A DNA stretch of 5,842 nucleotides from Treponema sp. UBA1240. GTDB lineage: Bacteria > Spirochaetota > Spirochaetia > Treponematales > Treponemataceae. Location: assembly GCA_002308875.1 (NCBI GenBank), contig DBWK01000027.1:4196-10037 (forward strand), written 5' to 3'. A program made the translations under genes and the position numbers. Shown here one piece after another: positions 1 through 4,736 of this stretch. Position 1 is the first letter of the stretch. Each line of letters starts with the position of its first letter. Under the pieces are notes generated by a model, which did no database searches, was not told where the DNA came from, and saw only the letters and a program-made list of their open reading frames with translations.

Positions 1-225
1 CGTAACTTTAAGCCTTTGATGGGCACATTCTTTGGTGTTGCCTTTAAAAAATACGGATGTCCGGTTACTGCGATTGTAATCGGTGAATTCATAATTACAA
101 TGATATTTAACGGTCTTGTTGCACTTGATGTACCAACAACAATCAATGACTTTGTTACTGGTGCAGTTCTCCTTGCTATTGTTACTCTTACCAACCGTGG
201 TAAGATCGGCAGCGTAGTTAAATAA
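1..225 (+). CDS. Sugar ABC transporter permease, C-terminal fragment (RbsC-like, BPD_transp_2 family)
   Basis: The reading frame is open from base 1 to the TAA at 223-225 and gives 74 residues, so the gene starts upstream of the window. The residues look like the end of a ribose/galactose-type (CUT2) inner-membrane permease. They begin with a K-P-L-M-G-T-F-F-G stretch, like the usual G-T-x-x-G near the last helices. A hydrophobic segment (about residues 24-40) and a final one (about 52-66) follow, then a short basic tail. In this family such proteins form the translocation path for a monosaccharide or related small molecule. The next gene, 15 bp downstream, is the matching ATPase. A TTG/ATG at 16-21 is internal and is not the real start. 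The ending differs clearly from that of the permease at 1748, so the operon has two distinct permeases. Family assignment is by sequence style; substrate is unknown. Confidence 0.85.
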   Translation, partial: RNFKPLMGTFFGVAFKKYGCPVTAIVIGEFIITMIFNGLVALDVPTTINDFVTGAVLLAIVTLTNRGKIGSVVK

Positions 226-240
226 TTTGAGGAGACACAA

Positions 241-1737
241 ATGAATCAAGTTTTATTAAAGGCCGAAAAAATAAATAAATATTTTGGTGCTACGCATGCG
301 GTAGCGGATCTTTCTTTGGAGTTGTTTCCGGGCGAAATTCACGGGCTTATCGGTGAAAATGGTTCAGGAAAATCAACTTTCAGCTCCATGCTTTGCGGTA
401 TTTATCCAATGTCGAGCGGAACGTTTACTTTGCTTGGCAACGAAATAAAACCAAAAAGTCAGGTAGAAGCAAACAAAATAGGAATTTCTATTATCGTACA
501 GGAAATGGGAACCCTGCCTGGTCTTACAGTTGCGGAGAATATTTTTCTTGGTGAAGAAGAAAAATTTATGCACGGTATCGTAAAAAATACAAGGGCTATG
601 AACAAAGAAGCTCAGCGTCTTTTGGATTCTTATGGATTTACAGACATAAAAGCTTCAAAAATGATAGACCATTATTCTTTTGAAGAGCGAAAACTCGTAG
701 AAATTGTAAAGGCTACATATTTTAATCCCAAAATCCTTGTTGTTGATGAAACTACAACCGCATTGAGCCACGACGGAAGACAGGAACTTTTTAAGGTTAT
801 GAATAAAACCCGCGAGATGGGTTCCTGTGTAATCTTTATTTCGCACGATTTGGACGAAGTTCTTGACCACACAGACAGAATTTCTATTCTCCGCGACGGT
901 GTTCTTGTAAAGACCGTAAATACAAAAGAAGTTACCACTGACGACCTTAAACGCGAAATGGTAGGTCGCGAAATCGGCAACAAATACTACCGCACTGATT
1001 ATGATGAAGAGGTTTCAGGCGAGGTTGTATTGTCGGTCAAGAATTTGAATGTGCCTGGCGAGTTTGATAATATCAATCTTGACCTGCACAAGGGAGAGAT
1101 TCTTGGAATCGGCGGACTTTCTGAATGCGGTATGCACGAAATAGGCAAGGCGATTTTTGGTGCTTCATATAACAGAGGCGGAAGAGTAACCTTAAGCAAC
1201 GGATACGAAATAAAAGATATTCCCGGTGCAATCAAACACAGTATTGCTTATGCTTCAAAAGACCGCGATAATGAATCTATAGTTATTGCCGATACAATCT
1301 GCGACAACATAATTCTGCCGTCTTTGAACGACCTTTCAAAACATGGCTTTATGAATCTGAAAGGGTTGGGAAGTTTTGCAAACAAATTTGCAGTTCAGAT
1401 GAGTACAAAAATGACAGGCGTAAAGCAGTATGTTTCTGAACTTTCGGGTGGAAACAAGCAGAAAGTTGTTTTGGCACGCTGGATTGGAAAGAACTCAGAC
1501 ATTTTGATTCTGGACAGCCCTACACGAGGTATAGACGTAAGAGTAAAAGCTGATATTTATACCTTGATGAGTGAGCTTAAAAAGCAGGGAAAATCAATCA
1601 TTATGATTTCGGAAGAGCTGCCTGAACTTTTGGGTATGAGTGACCGCATCTTTATTATGAAGAACGGCAGGTTTAACGGCGAGTTTAAGCGCAGCCGCGA
1701 ACTTGGCGAAAAAGACCTCATTGCAAAGATGATATAG
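241..1737 (+). CDS. Sugar ABC transporter ATP-binding protein, two fused nucleotide-binding domains (RbsA/MglA family)
   Basis: This 498-residue protein is close in length to RbsA/MglA (about 500). It powers uptake through the permeases on either side and sits on the cytoplasmic face of the membrane. Domain 1 (about 5-240) has Walker A GENGSGKST (38-46), Q-loop Gln87, Walker B ILVVDE (165-170) with catalytic Glu170, and H-loop His202. Its signature is degenerate: Y-S-F-E-E (145-149) instead of LSGGQ. Domain 2 (about 260-498) has an intact signature LSGGN (401-405). Its Walker A-like loop (289-301) lacks the P-loop Lys, its Walker B reads ILILDS with Ser426 where the catalytic Glu is expected, and Glu458 is at the H-loop position. 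A weakened domain-2 P-loop is usual in this family; Ser426 and the poor domain-1 signature go further. The start is set by GAGGAG at 229-234, six bases before ATG. Substrate cannot be read from the sequence. Confidence 0.97.
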   Translation: MNQVLLKAEKINKYFGATHAVADLSLELFPGEIHGLIGENGSGKSTFSSMLCGIYPMSSGTFTLLGNEIKPKSQVEANKIGISIIVQEMGTLPGLTVAENIFLGEEEKFMHGIVKNTRAMNKEAQRLLDSYGFTDIKASKMIDHYSFEERKLVEIVKATYFNPKILVVDETTTALSHDGRQELFKVMNKTREMGSCVIFISHDLDEVLDHTDRISILRDGVLVKTVNTKEVTTDDLKREMVGREIGNKYYRTDYDEEVSGEVVLSVKNLNVPGEFDNINLDLHKGEILGIGGLSECGMHEIGKAIFGASYNRGGRVTLSNGYEIKDIPGAIKHSIAYASKDRDNESIVIADTICDNIILPSLNDLSKHGFMNLKGLGSFANKFAVQMSTKMTGVKQYVSELSGGNKQKVVLARWIGKNSDILILDSPTRGIDVRVKADIYTLMSELKKQGKSIIMISEELPELLGMSDRIFIMKNGRFNGEFKRSRELGEKDLIAKMI

Positions 1738-1747
1738 GAGAAAAAAA

Positions 1748-2722
1748 ATGACCAATCAAATCGCAGCTAAAAATATAACAAATCAATTTGCCAAAAGAGC
1801 AAAGCTTAAAGAAGTTTTTTCAAATCTTGGACCTTTGTTCGGCTTTATTGGTATTGTACTGTTGTTTTCAATTTTAACAGGCGGAAAAATTATTCAGGGC
1901 AAAAACCTAAGCCTTATGTTAAGTCAGGTTTTTGTATTGATGACTTGTTGTTGCGGAGTATTCCTTATAATGACAGTCGGTGGATTGGATTTTTCACAAG
2001 GTTCAATTCTAGGTCTTTCATCAATCATATTCTGCTGGGTATCCATGTACAGCATTCCGCTTGCAATAATTGCAGCAGTTTTGTCAGGTGCATTAATGGG
2101 TGCATTCAACGGCTTTTTCCACGTTAAGTTCAAAATTGCGTCCTTCATTGTAACAATGTGTTCGCAGTACTTTTTCAGAGGCTTGTGTAAATACATTACA
2201 ACCGGAGGACCTGTTCCAGCCAGTTACAATGTTCTTTCATTGGATCAAACCTGGTTCAAATTACTTTTGATGGGAATTGTACTTGTCGTTGTGTTTGTAA
2301 TCTGGCATTACACAAGAGTGGGCGTTGATTTAAGAGCAATCGGTGCCGGTGAAACAGCCGCAAGATTTTCAGGTTGTCGTCCTGATTTAACTAAGTTTTT
2401 GGTTTATGTAACAGCCGGTGCAATTACAGGATTTGCTTCTTTTATAAACGTTGTTCATGTAGGTGCTATTACAGGAACAGCCGGAAGACAGCTTGAAACC
2501 CAAATTCTTATTGCGTTGGTTTTGGGCGGTATGCCGATTTCGGGCGGTGCAAAAGCAAGATTTTCCAATATTATTTTGGGAACCTTAACTTACTGTGTAC
2601 TCGAAAAATCACTCCCGATGGTATTCCCGGTAGCAGCAACACAGCAGCTTGTAAAAGGAATAATCTTCCTGATTGTTGTGGCTCTGACAATAGACCACGA
2701 ATCGCTCAAAGTTATTAAATAA
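1748..2722 (+). CDS. Sugar ABC transporter permease (RbsC-like, BPD_transp_2 family)
   Basis: This is a full-length 324-residue integral membrane protein of the CUT2 permease family. A polar, basic N-terminus (1-27) is followed by about nine or ten hydrophobic segments, for example 28-44, 56-77, 102-124, 168-188, 218-240, and two more near the C-terminus. Family landmarks are GGLDFSQGS (78-86; usual form GGIDLSVGS), F-K-I-A-S-F-I-V-T after the fourth helix, and the cytoplasmic coupling stretch RAIGAGETAARFSG (196-209; usual AIGGNEEAARLSG), which contacts the ATPase. Three adjacent cysteines (67-69) lie in a membrane segment. The gene starts 10 bp after the ATPase stop. Its ribosome binding site TAGGAG (1735-1740) includes that stop codon, so translation is probably coupled. 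It is the last gene of the operon, followed by the hairpin at 2759-2808. With the permease ending at 225 it probably forms a heterodimer; homodimers of each are the alternative. Confidence 0.96.
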   Translation: MTNQIAAKNITNQFAKRAKLKEVFSNLGPLFGFIGIVLLFSILTGGKIIQGKNLSLMLSQVFVLMTCCCGVFLIMTVGGLDFSQGSILGLSSIIFCWVSMYSIPLAIIAAVLSGALMGAFNGFFHVKFKIASFIVTMCSQYFFRGLCKYITTGGPVPASYNVLSLDQTWFKLLLMGIVLVVVFVIWHYTRVGVDLRAIGAGETAARFSGCRPDLTKFLVYVTAGAITGFASFINVVHVGAITGTAGRQLETQILIALVLGGMPISGGAKARFSNIILGTLTYCVLEKSLPMVFPVAATQQLVKGIIFLIVVALTIDHESLKVIK

Positions 2723-2758
2723 ACTGCTTGCGGCTTGTATAGCTGCATAAAAAAAATT

Positions 2759-2808
2759 AAACCACGATACGACGGTTATAATTCTCCTCCGTGTATCGTG
2801 GTTTTTTT
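2759..2808. terminator. Bidirectional intrinsic terminator between convergent units
   Basis: Twelve bases at 2759-2770 (AAACCACGATAC) pair perfectly with 2793-2804. After one unpaired G (2771), ACGG (2772-2775) pairs with CCGT (2789-2792). This gives a 16-bp stem with a single bulge and a 13-base loop. On the plus strand the stem runs into seven T (2802-2808), which would end the ABC operon 36 bases after its stop. On the minus strand the stem is followed by AA and then eight T (complement of the A-run 2749-2756), which would end the ligase/ACT unit 24 bases after the ACT stop. The rest of 2723-2828 shows nothing recognisable. Confidence 0.9.
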
Positions 2809-2828
2809 ATATCTGCAAGAACAGTTTT

Positions 2829-3245
2829 TTAGAAAGACGAAATTGTGGAATAACCGTTCTGGTTCAGAACCTTGAGTCCGGCATCCGCGTTTTCTACCTT
2901 AAAGATAATAACTGTGCTGTCTTCTGTTACTTCAAAAGACGCATACAAATACTCAATATTTATGTTGTTCTTCTGGAACAAAACCATAACTTCGTGCAGG
3001 CTGCCTACCTTGTCCGGAATCTTTACTGCGAGAACATCTGTTGTTCTTGTTGTAAAATTAGCTTCCTGAAGAACTTTTATTGTTTTTTCGGAATCATTCG
3101 TAATAATGCGCAGAATTCCAAAATCAGCCGTGTCGGCAATCATAATTGCACGCAGATTAATACCGGCTTCTTTAAGAGTGCTTGTTACTTCCGCGATTCT
3201 TCCCGCTGAGTTTTCCAAAAAAATTGATATTTGCTTAATTTTCAT
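2829..3245 (-). CDS. Tandem ACT-domain protein next to phenylacetate-CoA ligase
   Basis: This small cytosolic protein of 138 residues consists of two ACT domains and little else. ACT1 spans about 3-66, with the glycine turn E-N-S-A-G-R (11-16) entering a helix and then A-G-I-N-L-R-A-I (27-34). ACT2 spans about 70-136, with D-K-V-G-S-L-H-E (78-85) and N-N-I-N-I-E-Y (93-99). ACT domains usually bind amino acids or similar small ligands at domain interfaces. No catalytic or DNA-binding domain is present, so it is probably a free-standing regulatory or ligand-sensing protein. The start is supported by GAGGTGA (complement of 3249-3255) just before ATG. It lies 63 bases downstream of the ligase on the same strand. 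This pairing is a pattern I know from anaerobes, suggesting the ACT protein senses an aromatic amino acid or aryl acid and modulates the ligase; that role is inferred. Confidence 0.92.
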   Translation of the reverse strand: MKIKQISIFLENSAGRIAEVTSTLKEAGINLRAIMIADTADFGILRIITNDSEKTIKVLQEANFTTRTTDVLAVKIPDKVGSLHEVMVLFQKNNINIEYLYASFEVTEDSTVIIFKVENADAGLKVLNQNGYSTISSF

Positions 3246-3293
3246 AAATCACCTCATAAACTTATTGTTAATATGATAAATCCAAAACTTCCG

Positions 3294-3305
3294 TTTGTCG
3301 ACAAA
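3294..3305. repeat. 12-bp perfect palindrome in the ligase-ACT spacer
   Basis: TTTGTCGACAAA reads the same on both strands. It sits four bases beyond the ligase stop codon and about 40 bases before the ACT ribosome binding site. It has no loop and no T-run, so it is not a terminator. It could be a protein-binding site, but chance is also plausible at this length. The remaining spacer is AT-rich and holds only poor promoter-like hexamers for an independent ACT transcript. Confidence 0.35.
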
Positions 3306-3308
3306 TTT

Positions 3309-4613
3309 CTAGTAGGTGCGCTTGTCGATAACCCGCTTGGATTTGCCCGTTGAGCGTTCAATCGATTTTGGCTCAACCAGCTTTATCTTTAAGTGAATGC
3401 CAATCTTGCTCTTTAGAACATTGTCAATCTTTGCGCGCAGAGATTCCAAATCTTTGGTTTCGTCGCTGAACTGTGATTCGCTTACTTCAACGTGAAGTTC
3501 CGCATCGTCCAGGTGCGTCTGTGCATTCCTGTCAACAATAATCTGATAGTTAGGCTCAACACCATGAATCTCAACAAGCGCGTTTTCTATCTGACTCGGG
3601 AATACATTTACACCGCGTATGATAAGCATATCGTCCGTTCTGCCGAAAAGCCTGTGGATACGGCGTGTTGTGCGTCCGCATGAGCATTCTTCGGGAATGA
3701 TGAATGTGATATCGCGTGTTCTGTAGCGGATAAGCGGAGTTCCCTGCTTTGTGAGTGTTGTAAATACAAGCTCACCCTTTGTGCCGTCGGGAACAGGCTC
3801 GCCTGTTTCGGGGTTGATTATTTCAGGATAGAACAAATCTTCGTTTACGTGCATTCCTGCCTGATATTCGCATTCAAAGGCAACGCCCGGACCTGTTATT
3901 TCGGTAAGGCCGTAAACATCGTACGCCTTTATATTCCAGTCTTCTTCTATCTTTTTGCGGATTCCTTCAGACCAAGGTTCCGCGCCAAAAAGACCTGCTC
4001 TTACCGGCAGAGCTTTTATGTCTATTCCAAGTTCCTTTGCGCGTTCCGCCATGTACATTGCGTATGAGGGAGTACATGAAAAAAGAGTTGTATCAAAATC
4101 GCGCATGAGCATCAGCTGCTTTTCGGTGTTACCGGATGAAATAGGAATAATAGTTGCACCGAGTTTTTTTGTTCCGTGATGAACGCCCATTCCTCCCGTA
4201 AAAAGACCGTAGCCGTATGCGTTCTGAATGGTGTCCGTGTGGCATGCACCTGCGCCGGAAAGTGTGCGGGCCATAGCTTCAGCCCAGTCATCAAGGTCGC
4301 GTGCTGTGTAGGCGTCTACAACAGGCGTTCCCGTTGTTCCCGACGACATGTGAACTTCTACAATATCCGCCTGAGGAACAGCCAAAAGTCCGTAAGGGTA
4401 GGTTTCCCTCAAATCGCTTTTTGTTGTGAACGGAAGCTTTGCAATATCTTCCAGACACTTTATGTCGCTCGGTTTTATGCCTGCAGCGTCAAATTTGGCT
4501 TTGTAAAACGGAACAGAATTATAAACGTGTTCTACCAGATTTTTAAGCAGCGCAAACTGCATTCTTTTGCGTGATTCTTTATTTTCACACTCTTTTTGCG
4601 GATTGAATATCAT
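3309..4613 (-). CDS. paaK: Phenylacetate-CoA ligase family protein (AMP-forming, PaaK-like)
   Basis: The enzyme family joins phenylacetate or another aryl acid to CoA through an acyl-adenylate, in the cytosol. Numbered from the chosen ATG it has 434 residues, normal for PaaK. Visible motifs are the nucleotide-binding loop SSGTTGTP (90-97), YGLTE (234-238), RYRTRD (296-301), GRTDDMLIIRGVNVFPSQIE (324-343) between the two domains, and a C-terminal domain ending in STGKSKRVIDKR (421-432) with the expected catalytic-type lysine. Cys248, His255, Cys310 and Cys312 could form a metal site. A GTG six codons upstream (4629-4631) is in frame, but family members typically begin M-I-[WFY]-[ND], matching ATG 4611-4613. 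Neither start has a good ribosome binding site. It is the first gene of the minus-strand unit with the ACT gene. In anaerobes such enzymes often act with indolepyruvate:ferredoxin oxidoreductase, which is absent here. The exact aryl substrate is not determined. Confidence 0.94.
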   Translation of the reverse strand: MIFNPQKECENKESRKRMQFALLKNLVEHVYNSVPFYKAKFDAAGIKPSDIKCLEDIAKLPFTTKSDLRETYPYGLLAVPQADIVEVHMSSGTTGTPVVDAYTARDLDDWAEAMARTLSGAGACHTDTIQNAYGYGLFTGGMGVHHGTKKLGATIIPISSGNTEKQLMLMRDFDTTLFSCTPSYAMYMAERAKELGIDIKALPVRAGLFGAEPWSEGIRKKIEEDWNIKAYDVYGLTEITGPGVAFECEYQAGMHVNEDLFYPEIINPETGEPVPDGTKGELVFTTLTKQGTPLIRYRTRDITFIIPEECSCGRTTRRIHRLFGRTDDMLIIRGVNVFPSQIENALVEIHGVEPNYQIIVDRNAQTHLDDAELHVEVSESQFSDETKDLESLRAKIDNVLKSKIGIHLKIKLVEPKSIERSTGKSKRVIDKRTY

Positions 4614-4624
4614 AATAAAAAAAA

Positions 4625-4653
4625 TATACACGCATTTGTATCTTTATGCAATA
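4625..4653 (-). promoter_or_regulatory. Possible promoter for the ligase/ACT unit
   Basis: Reading the minus strand, TTGCAT (complement of 4648-4653) and TATATT (complement of 4623-4628) are 19-20 bases apart by strict placement, so spacing is slightly long; the -10-like element is five of six to consensus and the -35 only three of six. Transcription from here would begin within a few bases of ATG 4613, giving an almost leaderless mRNA, which would fit the missing ribosome binding site. An alternative is a perfect TATAAT on the minus strand (complement of 4703-4708) without a good -35, which would give a leader of roughly 80 bases. Neither is secure. Confidence 0.3.
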
Positions 4654-4678
4654 ACTTTTTATAGAATCATGCAGAGTA

Positions 4679-4707
4679 TTGCAATGTGACGGGGATTGGT
4701 TTATTAT
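4679..4707 (+). promoter_or_regulatory. Probable sigma-70-type promoter of the GH94 gene
   Basis: TTGCAA (4679-4684, four of six to the -35 consensus) is followed after exactly 17 bases by TATTAT (4702-4707, five of six to the -10 consensus). The start point would be near 4714, leaving a leader of about 23 bases that carries the ribosome binding site AGGAAG (4726-4731), five bases before ATG 4737. This lies in the divergent gap between the ligase and the GH94 gene. Placement is by eye. Confidence 0.6.
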
Positions 4708-4720
4708 ATCAACTAACCAA
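4696..4720. promoter_or_regulatory. Inverted repeat over the GH94 promoter -10, candidate operator
   Basis: TTGGTT (4696-4701) and AACCAA (4715-4720) are perfect inverted six-base arms separated by 13 bases. The centre lies on the -10 element of the proposed GH94 promoter and the right arm covers its predicted start point. Bound protein here would block transcription, so a repressor site for a sugar-responsive regulator is a reasonable guess. Six-base arms are short and no regulator gene is in the window to support it. Confidence 0.35.
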
Positions 4721-4736
4721 ACAAAAGGAAGTAAAA

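Noticed and set aside
672..983. 103-codon open frame on the minus strand, with others at 373-573, 655-870 and 999-1235
   Set aside because: All are antisense within the ABC ATPase, lack convincing ribosome binding sites and have compositions typical of shadow frames.
241..1737. Reading the degenerate motifs of the ATPase as a pseudogene
   Set aside because: The frame is intact at normal family length, the ribosome binding site is strong, and all losses map to one composite site, which indicates specialisation rather than decay.
4176..4574. 132-codon open frame on the plus strand
   Set aside because: It lies wholly antisense to the ligase, whose motifs are unmistakable. Its translation is cysteine- and arginine-rich with no recognisable domain.
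4614..4631. GTG start at 4631 giving a ligase six residues longer
   Set aside because: The extra residues Y-I-F-F-I are encoded by an AT-rich promoter-like stretch, and the family N-terminus matches the ATG at 4613. It is not fully excluded because neither start has a good ribosome binding site.
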